Shown here one piece after another: positions 9,332 through 17,331 of a DNA stretch of 38,362 nt. Both the position numbers and the translations under genes were made by a program. Position 1 is the stretch's first letter. Every line of letters starts with the position of its first letter. The notes under the pieces are model-generated. The model was not told the origin of the DNA and searched no databases. It saw only the letters and a program-made list of their open reading frames with translations. Source of the DNA: Microcaldota archaeon (lineage in GTDB: Archaea > Micrarchaeota > Micrarchaeia > Micrarchaeales > Micrarchaeaceae); the NCBI GenBank assembly GCA_021785805.1, contig JAJYEJ010000002.1, positions 3,073 through 41,434 of the forward strand. Reading direction: 5' to 3'.

Positions 9332-9769
9332 CTACGGTTCCATGCCCTGCCATGTCTGTGTAGTGGACTTCCTTCTCCTCGGGATGTAGACGTACTCTTT
9401 GCCCCACGCATCCTTGACCTTTATCCTGGTCGGCCTTACCTTGGTGTATTTCGAGAGCTGGAACGTGTCCTTTGTAGCCTCCTCTGTGTACATAGGGCCC
9501 TGCACAGGCGCATAACCGGGCTCCTTCTCCACCCCCTCTATCGTTATGCACGATACAGGACACTCCTCCGGGCATATCATGCAGCCTATGCACTTATTGA
9601 CCTGTATCGGATATTCCGTCATGTCTAATGCGACATCGGCATCGCTTTTCTCGTCCTCTACGTTCTTATGCCTGGGTCGTGTGAAATCAAGCGCGTTGAC
9701 TGGACATACGTCGCCGCATATGCCGCATTGTATGCAAAGGGTGTTGTCGAAGTTGAATTTAAAGGGCAT
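9332..9769 (-). CDS. Ferredoxin-type 2x[4Fe-4S] protein
   Basis: CIQCGICGDVCP and CIGCMICPEECP motifs. Confidence 0.9.
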   Translation of the reverse strand: MPFKFNFDNTLCIQCGICGDVCPVNALDFTRPRHKNVEDEKSDADVALDMTEYPIQVNKCIGCMICPEECPVSCITIEGVEKEPGYAPVQGPMYTEEATKDTFQLSKYTKVRPTRIKVKDAWGKEYVYIPRRRKSTTQTWQGMEP

Positions 9770-9780
9770 TTACCCTCACA

Positions 9781-10527
9781 TCATTTTGTCCCCGTATCGG
9801 GCTTCTGCTGCGGTTGCTGGGACACGGTCTTTGCCACCGGGTTCGGCGTGGTTATCACGTTCCGCTTAGATATGTTGTTGCCAGACCTGAATCCGACGGA
9901 TATCGCTATGCCCCCAGCGATCAACAGCAGCGCAAATGTCACGTAGAAGCTGTATATCGCCAGAGTGGTGTTGTTTATCGAGTTGAAATACGTATTGAAG
10001 AAGCCCCAAATGTTCGAAGGGTTCAGAGACACTGTAGGCGGCAAAGTCGCCAATGCTGTCGCGCTCTCAGTCACGAATACCGTGCCTATCACGTACAGGA
10101 AGCCCCCCAGCACAACCAGGATGGTCAGCCAGCTGTTATATTTCGGGTCCTCGTCGGTGTCCTTTATCAGAAGCAGGACCAGCGCAAACGCATAAAGGTC
10201 TATGGCCAGGAGCTGGAACGGCACGGCTATCGGATAATCCTGGTAAGTGCCTGGCCAGAAGAGGCTGACGCCCAGGAAGACTATGACGAAGATACTGGCA
10301 TCCCTGAGCAATATGAACAGCAGCCACCAAAGGTCTGCGGCAAGCCTAAGCGTGAACTTTCTCAGGATCCTGAGGAAGTAGCCCCTTGCGATCTGCATCG
10401 ATATCGCAAGTATCACAAGGATCTCGATAATCACAGCTATGGTGTTCTCGGTATATATCGAACCCGCTGTTACGTAAGTGGAAGCCGGATTGGCCGCCTG
10501 GAGCAGAAAAGGTACAAGCCAAAGCAT
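9781..10527 (-). CDS. Multi-pass membrane protein of unknown function
   Basis: 248 aa with several hydrophobic segments; 12 nt upstream of the ferredoxin gene on the same strand. Confidence 0.82.
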   Translation of the reverse strand: MLWLVPFLLQAANPASTYVTAGSIYTENTIAVIIEILVILAISMQIARGYFLRILRKFTLRLAADLWWLLFILLRDASIFVIVFLGVSLFWPGTYQDYPIAVPFQLLAIDLYAFALVLLLIKDTDEDPKYNSWLTILVVLGGFLYVIGTVFVTESATALATLPPTVSLNPSNIWGFFNTYFNSINNTTLAIYSFYVTFALLLIAGGIAISVGFRSGNNISKRNVITTPNPVAKTVSQQPQQKPDTGTK

Positions 10528-10590
10528 ACAATCACATTACTGATTTACATGTATGGTTAGGCTTATAAAAGTATCCGTCCGGATAGCTAC

Positions 10591-11157
10591 TTACTGCAAC
10601 TTCAAAACGACGATATCTTCAAAGAAGTAGTGCGCCTTTGCCAGGATCTCTGCACCATCTTTCATGTCCTTATCATACCCATTCGGACCGGTCTCAATAA
10701 TGAGGGCGCATCCTTCCTGCAGCAGGTGCTCCTTGTACTCCGCGATAAAGCGGTCCATCACCTCTCTCCCTTTTACGCCTCCAAGCAACGCCCTGTCCTC
10801 TCCCTTGACACCCTCGTTTAACGCATCGGATGGCACATATGGCGGATTAAATATTATCATATCGAACCTTTCCACTATGCTGTCGAACATGTCACCTGTC
10901 ACGAATCTCCCCGACACTCCGTTGAGTTCCGCGTTTCGCTTCGCGCACTCCACGGCCTTCTCCTCTATGTCGGAAAACGTCACCGAACACCCAAGGAGTG
11001 CGGCCGTTATCCCCTGTATCCCCGTTCCGGTGCCTAGGTCAAGGACCTTGCTCCCCGCTTTTGCAATCCTCATCACGGCGTCGGAGAGCAGGTACGAATC
11101 CTCTCTTGGCGTGTAAACCCCATCGCAGCTCCGTATCATTGCCTCAGGGCCGGTCAT
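10591..11157 (-). CDS. HemK/Mtq2-like class I SAM methyltransferase (N5-glutamine type)
   Basis: Start trimmed to MTGPEAM at 11157, giving an ATGA overlap with the permease stop; VLDLGTGTGIQGI SAM motif; NPPYVPSD catalytic motif. Confidence 0.9.
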   Translation of the reverse strand: MTGPEAMIRSCDGVYTPREDSYLLSDAVMRIAKAGSKVLDLGTGTGIQGITAALLGCSVTFSDIEEKAVECAKRNAELNGVSGRFVTGDMFDSIVERFDMIIFNPPYVPSDALNEGVKGEDRALLGGVKGREVMDRFIAEYKEHLLQEGCALIIETGPNGYDKDMKDGAEILAKAHYFFEDIVVLKLQ

Positions 11158-11939
11158 AATATCGATTCCTTCCGAAAGCTCTTCACGCCTACATATACGA
11201 TTATCACGTCTATGAGCGCGAGCGCGGCTATCGCATACACGAAGAACGCCACTGTCAGGTCTGCGATTCCCAATATGGAAACAAAAGGCATTATCAGGAC
11301 AGGCAACACCAGGAGCGTGCTTATCTGCTGCGCCTCCTTTATCCCTCTCACATGCGACGATACGAGCACCACTATGCCTATCGTAGCGACCGCGAGGAAC
11401 GGGGATGTCAGCAGCATGAGGATCCATGGCACGGTCGGCAACAGTGACGCTCCGAACGCCCTGAACGCCAGCGCATTCGTTATCGTGCCGTAGAGCGCGA
11501 AAACCCCTACGGTGAGGAGTATCGTCGGGATGAGCGAAGCCATTATCTTCCCGAGAAGCATCTCGGGGATGGTGATCGATGTCGAAAGCAGAGCCTCGGA
11601 GGTCTTCCTCTCCTTCTCGCCGGCGAAACTATCGGCAGCTATGACCGATGCCGTAAGTATCGGCATGGTGAGGAATACCGGTCCTAATACGTTCACGGTG
11701 AAGAACAGCATGAACTTCAGGCTGTTCGGGTTGCTTACGCTCGCCGCAGTGATTACAGCCTCGGGCAGTATCCTCGAGGCTATCGCAGGCGCGGCGTATA
11801 TCGCCACATAGAAAGTAAGCACAGGGAGCAGGATTGCAAAGAAGAGCGGCACGCCAAGCATCGGTCCGTAGATGGAGGCGCTGCTGAACACCTCCTTCAC
11901 GTCCTTTATTGCGATAGCGTACGATTTTGCGAAATCCAA
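11154..11939 (-). CDS. ABC-2 type transporter permease
   Basis: 261 aa polytopic; ADSFAGEKERKTSEALLSTSIT is typical of NatB/ABC-2 permeases; adjacent ATPase gene. Confidence 0.88.
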   Translation of the reverse strand: MDFAKSYAIAIKDVKEVFSSASIYGPMLGVPLFFAILLPVLTFYVAIYAAPAIASRILPEAVITAASVSNPNSLKFMLFFTVNVLGPVFLTMPILTASVIAADSFAGEKERKTSEALLSTSITIPEMLLGKIMASLIPTILLTVGVFALYGTITNALAFRAFGASLLPTVPWILMLLTSPFLAVATIGIVVLVSSHVRGIKEAQQISTLLVLPVLIMPFVSILGIADLTVAFFVYAIAALALIDVIIVYVGVKSFRKESIL

Positions 11940-11943
11940 ATAC

Positions 11944-12864
11944 TCACCCTTTTGCGAACAAGCTCTCGAGAAGCGGTTCCGAATAATCTATGCTGACTAT
12001 CGGAATGCCGCGGTCTACTAAATATCTTACCGCTTTGTTGATATCGGAGTAATGGTAAACCCTTATAGCGAGAGCCGAAGACCCGTTCCCAAGCACTCCC
12101 GCAAAGCCTGGAGTCCTCTTCAGCGTTGCGGCGCTTGCCTCCTTTGCCAATCTTATGTTCACCAGGGCGTTATCGAGCACTGCCGAGTAGAGCCCCGTGG
12201 TCGTGGTATCCTTTACGATCCCGCCTTTCCGTATCACAACAACCCTTCCGTTGAACCTCGTCGCCTCGTCGATCTTCTGCGTCACCATTACTACCGTGCG
12301 CCCATCCCTCGCGTAATCTGTCATAAACCTCCTGACCGTTCCCGAGGAATTCACATCGAGGAACGCCGTCGGTTCATCAAGGAGCAGCACCTCCGGATCG
12401 TTCAACATCGACCTGCACAGGCCGATCTTCTGCTTTGTCCCCCTGCTAAGGGTATACACCTTAGCACCGATATACTCGAGAGCGTCAAGCTCCTTCAAGA
12501 TGTCATGCGCCACTTCCATGATTTGCGTATCGCCGAGGCCATATAGCCTTCCGAAGAACCTCAGGTTGTCCTTAACGCTAAGATAATCGTACAGCGCGTA
12601 ATTGTCGGTTAGCAGGGACATCCTGTCCTTTACCTCATTCTCCACATAAGGGTCAAATCCAAGTACGCTGACGGAACCCGAATCCACCTTATACAATCCA
12701 TCTATGCACCTTAGCAGTGTGCTCTTGCCAGCTCCATTCGGGCCTAGGACAACGCTAATGCCTCTCTTGAAAGAAAGCGTTACGCCATCTATCGCTGCGG
12801 ATCTGCCGAACCTCTTGGTTACGGATTTCAATGAAATCTGATTGGCCACGGAAGAATTCCTCAT
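11944..12864 (-). CDS. ABC transporter ATP-binding protein
   Basis: Walker A GPNGAGKST, signature LSRGTKQKIGL, Walker B VLLLDEPTAFLD. Confidence 0.95.
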   Translation of the reverse strand: MRNSSVANQISLKSVTKRFGRSAAIDGVTLSFKRGISVVLGPNGAGKSTLLRCIDGLYKVDSGSVSVLGFDPYVENEVKDRMSLLTDNYALYDYLSVKDNLRFFGRLYGLGDTQIMEVAHDILKELDALEYIGAKVYTLSRGTKQKIGLCRSMLNDPEVLLLDEPTAFLDVNSSGTVRRFMTDYARDGRTVVMVTQKIDEATRFNGRVVVIRKGGIVKDTTTTGLYSAVLDNALVNIRLAKEASAATLKRTPGFAGVLGNGSSALAIRVYHYSDINKAVRYLVDRGIPIVSIDYSEPLLESLFAKG

Positions 12865-12957
12865 CGAACATTCTTATTCCTATGTCCCATCTTTTCCCTG
12901 CCAAAGAACCAATGCCATCTTAAGGACATCCGACCTGATATGGCGCTTCAGACCGAT

Positions 12958-13710
12958 CTACCTGCAAGCCTTATCTCTGTCCAAGCGCCTCATGAGCGCG
13001 TTCAACCTCTCCTTTGTCAGTTGTTCCTCATCAAGTATCCTCACGGAACCCGGATAGAACATGAGTACCTCGCGTTCCCCGCTGAATGTGGTGCCGGAGT
13101 CCCATACCCCGTCGAAACCGAGGGATATCGCGTATTCCGTCAAAAAACCCGAAACTTCAGACAGGGATTCGTCCCTTTCCACCGGATTTCCAGAAAGCAC
13201 ACCATTCCTGATCCTAGTCAGGCAGTCCAAAAACGAATCCTTGTTAAGCAGGAAATACGACTCTTCCGGTCGCCATTCCCTTTCCAATAGGGCTACGCCA
13301 AGATAAGACCAGTCTGCATCATCTATCATATTGCCAACGAAATTGGCGAAGCCTGCAGCAATCGTGTCATATGCGTCACTCTTCATAGCGCTGAAAAGGC
13401 GCACATCCCTAATCTCGCATCTATACAGGGAGGCGCCTGCGCCTCTCTTTATATCATGTTCGCGATACAGTATGGCTGACTTCTCATTGTCTGTAAGGTA
13501 GACCCCGTCAAACATGGATGTTATGATGGAAGGTTCAAGGGTCCTGAGCCCAGGGACGGTCGCTCTATAGAAACGCCCCTTTGAGATGTGCGTGCTATAC
13601 CTTCTAATACACTCATCGCTGATCGTGCCTCTTGCCAAACGCTTAAGGGTATCCCTAGGGGTCTCGATCTCGTGCTCTATGTGTCTGTAGCCAACGGTCA
13701 TATCAATCAT
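12958..13710 (-). CDS. Putative ADP-ribosyltransferase-fold protein (tentative)
   Basis: Start trimmed to MIDMTVGY at 13710 (8-nt overlap with upstream gene stop); FYRAT..., GVYLTDNEKSAILYRE...GASLYRCEI, and GFDGVWDSGTTFSGEREVLMFYPGSVRIL resemble ART-fold elements including an ExE-like ERE. Confidence 0.7.
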   Translation of the reverse strand: MIDMTVGYRHIEHEIETPRDTLKRLARGTISDECIRRYSTHISKGRFYRATVPGLRTLEPSIITSMFDGVYLTDNEKSAILYREHDIKRGAGASLYRCEIRDVRLFSAMKSDAYDTIAAGFANFVGNMIDDADWSYLGVALLEREWRPEESYFLLNKDSFLDCLTRIRNGVLSGNPVERDESLSEVSGFLTEYAISLGFDGVWDSGTTFSGEREVLMFYPGSVRILDEEQLTKERLNALMRRLDRDKACR

Positions 13711-14503
13711 TCCCAGAGGAGGGCGCATCACTGAGCTGGCTGTCCAGCTTTCCGGGCAAAGAGAAGTAATCGCGGGCTTCACGTACCAGGCATTTTGCCT
13801 TATCGGTGAGCCCCCAGGTGTCCTGCGGCCCTGAATTCTGTTGAAGCTTTATCAAGTATCCTTCAGATGTGAGCCTGTCCATAAACCTCTCGAACGTATC
13901 CAACCTCCTTTCCCTGGCGGCGCCCCTTGGCCTTTTCATACCGTTGAAGTACAGGAGTTTGATTCTGGTGCCAGTCACCACGTCAAGGGCATAGCATGCC
14001 GACAGGATTAAGACGTCCTTGAACGGCAGTTTATGGTCTACAGCTTCGCCGAGATAGTCTCCGGAATGGCGCTTCCGCCCAGCGTCGACCCTTAACATCC
14101 TTTCCCTACTGTCCCCTATCGCGCAGAAACCGTCCAGCAAGGACGATATATCCCTGATAAGATCGTGCAGCTCCGATGAAGCTCTTACGGAGTGGAGATC
14201 ATTATCGTGTATGAGGTACCTGCCCCTTATCATCCCCGAAACTATATATGCCGCATTCCTCGGGCTCGACCCTTCCGGCATCCGTTCACGGACGAAGCCG
14301 GTGAGGCTACTGCAGCAGATATGGCTCTCTTGAAGGGCGTCTCTGAATATGATAATACGGCCTATTGTGGAAAGACCGAGGCTCCTGTGGCTGTCCATGA
14401 GAGCGGAGAATGGCTTATAGATATCCCTCCAGCCCGGGATGGCGGCATCCGCTCCGCCCGCCACCGAAGCATAACTGTCCCTCCTTACGCTTATTGCTGT
14501 CAT
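13703..14503 (-). CDS. Hypothetical protein with C-terminal winged-helix-like segment
   Basis: 266 aa; C-terminal ERRLDTFERFMDRLTSEGYLIKLQQNSGPQDTWGLTDKAKCLVREARDYF resembles a wHTH; own TATA-like element upstream. Confidence 0.72.
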   Translation of the reverse strand: MTAISVRRDSYASVAGGADAAIPGWRDIYKPFSALMDSHRSLGLSTIGRIIIFRDALQESHICCSSLTGFVRERMPEGSSPRNAAYIVSGMIRGRYLIHDNDLHSVRASSELHDLIRDISSLLDGFCAIGDSRERMLRVDAGRKRHSGDYLGEAVDHKLPFKDVLILSACYALDVVTGTRIKLLYFNGMKRPRGAARERRLDTFERFMDRLTSEGYLIKLQQNSGPQDTWGLTDKAKCLVREARDYFSLPGKLDSQLSDAPSSGND

Positions 14504-14528
14504 AGGATCCGAAGTACCTGGTTTTTCC

Positions 14529-14542
14529 AGATATTTATATGC
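14529..14542 (-). promoter_or_regulatory. TATA-box promoter for the two-gene operon 14503-12958
   Basis: Minus-strand GCATATAAATATCT lies about 25-35 nt upstream of ATG 14503, between it and the lhr-like stop at 14560; fits a leaderless or near-leaderless transcript. Confidence 0.5.
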
Positions 14543-14559
14543 ACCTTCCTGCCTTTCCT

Positions 14560-17331
14560 CTATCTTATCGCCCAGTACTTCTTGTTCTTTATGAACTGCT
14601 TCTGCGCCTCTATCAGGTCCGTGTAGAAAAGCCTATCCTCCTTCCTGAACATCATCAGTATCCTGGCCGCGCTTGTCGGACCCACCCCGTAAGTGGATAA
14701 CGCTATTGCTGCCCTTCCCCCGTAGGAGTCAATCAGGCTGGCCTGTCTCATTATCTCTGCAAGCAGGTCCCTCTCCGAGCCCGAGAGCCTTTTTCCATTC
14801 TTCCTCTTCTCCAGCACCTCCACATAACTGTCATCATGCGGGGCTATCAGCGGACTGCTGCAGTTTGGGCATCTTATCTTGTCATCGGACTTGATTTCAT
14901 CAAGTTTCCTGCTGAAGAACATCCCGCAGTACGTGCATATTAGCTTTATGCTCTTCGCAAGCATGAACTTCGAGAACGATTCAACCAGTTCCCGGTTCGG
15001 CAATATCGGCATTATGAGCTCCTTCGTGTAATAAGCGGATGCGAGTATCTCCTTTGACAGGGGCGACAGGCTGACTACCTCAACGGTCCTGATCCTCCTC
15101 TTTCCTGTAGAAAGCTCATGGAAAAGGGCCCTCAATGCCTCTATATCGAAATAGTTGTGCATCAGCTCCCTTACGGTCTCCGAATAGACCGGCGTGCCGC
15201 TAAGCACTTTCATTATCCTTTTTGCCACCGATCTTGTCACGGTTGCGTCCTTTTCCACTATCCCGAACAGCTTCGCCACAGTAATGAACCTGTAGCGGAA
15301 AAGCTCCGTATCCTGGACGGTCTCTTCAAGTGTTCTTGCAGGGTCTTCCCTTGACATCCTGTCGATTATGCCATCAAGGTCGGTCTCGCGTGGCATCTCC
15401 AGGAATATCAGGTACGGCGAACTTTTCGTGTTTATGCTCCTGCCCGTGAACTTTACCACCGCATGCGCTATCAGCCTCGACAGGGCCTCATTCGCAAGGG
15501 TACCCAATCCGGTATATAGTATCTTGTAGCCCTCCGCCTGCTCAATGAATAGTTCAGACCTGTTCGGTATGCCAACTGCGCCTTGACGCTCTATGAAATC
15601 CTTTATCTCACCCTTTAGCGCGATTGACGCGGAGCCTGAGGAATCGACAAGGGATCTGTCGTTAAGGAGTTCAAAGACGCCCTCGGTCACCCCTCTGCTT
15701 ACCGGGATGTCCTCCCCGCTCCAATCCGGAATAGCCGCATCAAGGTCGCTGCTCGGCTCTACGGTTATGGTATTCTCATCGATGCTTATCACCTTCCATG
15801 GGAGGCCTTTGGTTATGAAGATGGAGTTCTCATCCACGGAGCTTGCGACGAACTTCTCGTCGAGCGAGGAGATTATCCTGTTCGTCGACATATCCCTGAC
15901 CATGAAGCGCTGCGTATCGGGTATCACGCTCAGGTGGGAGTAATAGTACATCCTCGTCCGCGGACCCGATGAGACGACATTTCCGTCAAACCCTATCATG
16001 CGCTGCCGTTCCATGAAGTAGAGCAGCTCCTTCAGCGCCTTCCCGTCGAGCTTCGAATAAGCGAACGCCCTCGTTATGATTCCATATACCTCCGACATGG
16101 TGGAGGTCCCTTTGTCGAGCGCTATTCCGCATATCTGGTTCGCGAGCACATCGAGCGCGTTCTCGTGGATGCTGAACCTCTCAAGCGCGCCTTCATCTAC
16201 GTTCCTTGAGATTGCGATCGATTCTATCGCGTCTATCATGCTGGCTGAGACTATCGCCCCTCTCGATGTACCCTTTTCCGTATGCCCACTCCTTCCTATC
16301 CTTTGGATCGCCCTCAGCGCCTGCCTAGGCGATCCGTAATGCACGACCAGATCGACATGTCCTATGTCTATGCCGAGCTCTAGCGAGCTCGTTGCTATTA
16401 TGCTCTTTATCCTATGGGCTTTGAACGAATCCTCCATATCCACCCTTTCCTTCCTGTCCAACGAGCTGTGGTGTACGCCTATCCCGCCGAAAGGCTCCAC
16501 CTTGTTCAGGTTGATGAGCCTGTTCCCCAGGGATTCGACGATCTGCCTGGTATTGGCGAATATCAATGTCGAATTGGAAGCCATTACATGCCCCGCTATC
16601 GTCTCAAGCCTCGCAGCCGCATTCCCGTCAAGTCCGAATTTTTCCATGAAATCGTTGAGCTTCTTGCTATGTCTGTGTGGCAGTTCAACCTGTATCGACA
16701 TGCGCTTCTTGTAGTCGATAGATGCGACTTCGCAGTTCCTGTTGCCGCATAAGAACTTCGATATCATCTCCGGGTCGCCGACCGTCGCGCTTATGCCTAT
16801 CCTCTGGAATCCGGGCGAGAGTTCCTCGAGCCTCTCGAGCGCTAGAGACAGCTGCGCACCTCTCTTGTTATGGTAAAGTTCATGGATCTCATCAATAACG
16901 ACCACCTTTACCTTTCTCAGCGCTGCGCCTATCGTCTTTGTCGGCAGTATGCTCTGCAAGGTTTCAGGCGTTGTGATGAGCAGCATAGGGGCGCTCCTCG
17001 CCTGCCTCGCCCTCTCGCTCTGTGTGGTATCGCCGTGCCTTACTGATACAGTGACTCCAAGTTCACTGCACATCTTCTCCACCCTCCCTATCATGTCCCT
17101 GTTGAGCGCCCTGAGCGGGGTAATGTAAAGCGCCTTCACCCCCAGCCTGTCCTCTTCCTTCAGTATCCTATCCAGCAATGGCAGGAGAGCCGCCTCCGTT
17201 TTCCCCGCTCCCGTCGGGGCTATCACTATGCAGTTGTCTCCTCCCGCTATCAGTGGTATTGCCTTCTTCTGTATGTCGGTATAACCGCCGTGCTTTTCCA
17301 AGAAGCGTTGGTACACGATAGACATGATCAT
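14560..17331 (-). CDS. Lhr-family DEAD/DEAH ATP-dependent helicase with C-terminal Cys4 zinc-binding segment
   Basis: APTGAGKTEAALLP, DEIHELYHNKRGAQLSLALERLEEL, SSLELGIDIGHVDLVVHYGSPRQALRAIQRIGRSGH; C-terminal CTYCG...CPNC. Confidence 0.93.
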   Translation of the reverse strand: MIMSIVYQRFLEKHGGYTDIQKKAIPLIAGGDNCIVIAPTGAGKTEAALLPLLDRILKEEDRLGVKALYITPLRALNRDMIGRVEKMCSELGVTVSVRHGDTTQSERARQARSAPMLLITTPETLQSILPTKTIGAALRKVKVVVIDEIHELYHNKRGAQLSLALERLEELSPGFQRIGISATVGDPEMISKFLCGNRNCEVASIDYKKRMSIQVELPHRHSKKLNDFMEKFGLDGNAAARLETIAGHVMASNSTLIFANTRQIVESLGNRLINLNKVEPFGGIGVHHSSLDRKERVDMEDSFKAHRIKSIIATSSLELGIDIGHVDLVVHYGSPRQALRAIQRIGRSGHTEKGTSRGAIVSASMIDAIESIAISRNVDEGALERFSIHENALDVLANQICGIALDKGTSTMSEVYGIITRAFAYSKLDGKALKELLYFMERQRMIGFDGNVVSSGPRTRMYYYSHLSVIPDTQRFMVRDMSTNRIISSLDEKFVASSVDENSIFITKGLPWKVISIDENTITVEPSSDLDAAIPDWSGEDIPVSRGVTEGVFELLNDRSLVDSSGSASIALKGEIKDFIERQGAVGIPNRSELFIEQAEGYKILYTGLGTLANEALSRLIAHAVVKFTGRSINTKSSPYLIFLEMPRETDLDGIIDRMSREDPARTLEETVQDTELFRYRFITVAKLFGIVEKDATVTRSVAKRIMKVLSGTPVYSETVRELMHNYFDIEALRALFHELSTGKRRIRTVEVVSLSPLSKEILASAYYTKELIMPILPNRELVESFSKFMLAKSIKLICTYCGMFFSRKLDEIKSDDKIRCPNCSSPLIAPHDDSYVEVLEKRKNGKRLSGSERDLLAEIMRQASLIDSYGGRAAIALSTYGVGPTSAARILMMFRKEDRLFYTDLIEAQKQFIKNKKYWAIR

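Noticed and set aside
11158-11427. N-terminal extension of the 278-aa methyltransferase ORF
   Set aside because: Out-of-frame translation of the permease gene; a natural ATGA-overlap start at 11157 fits better.
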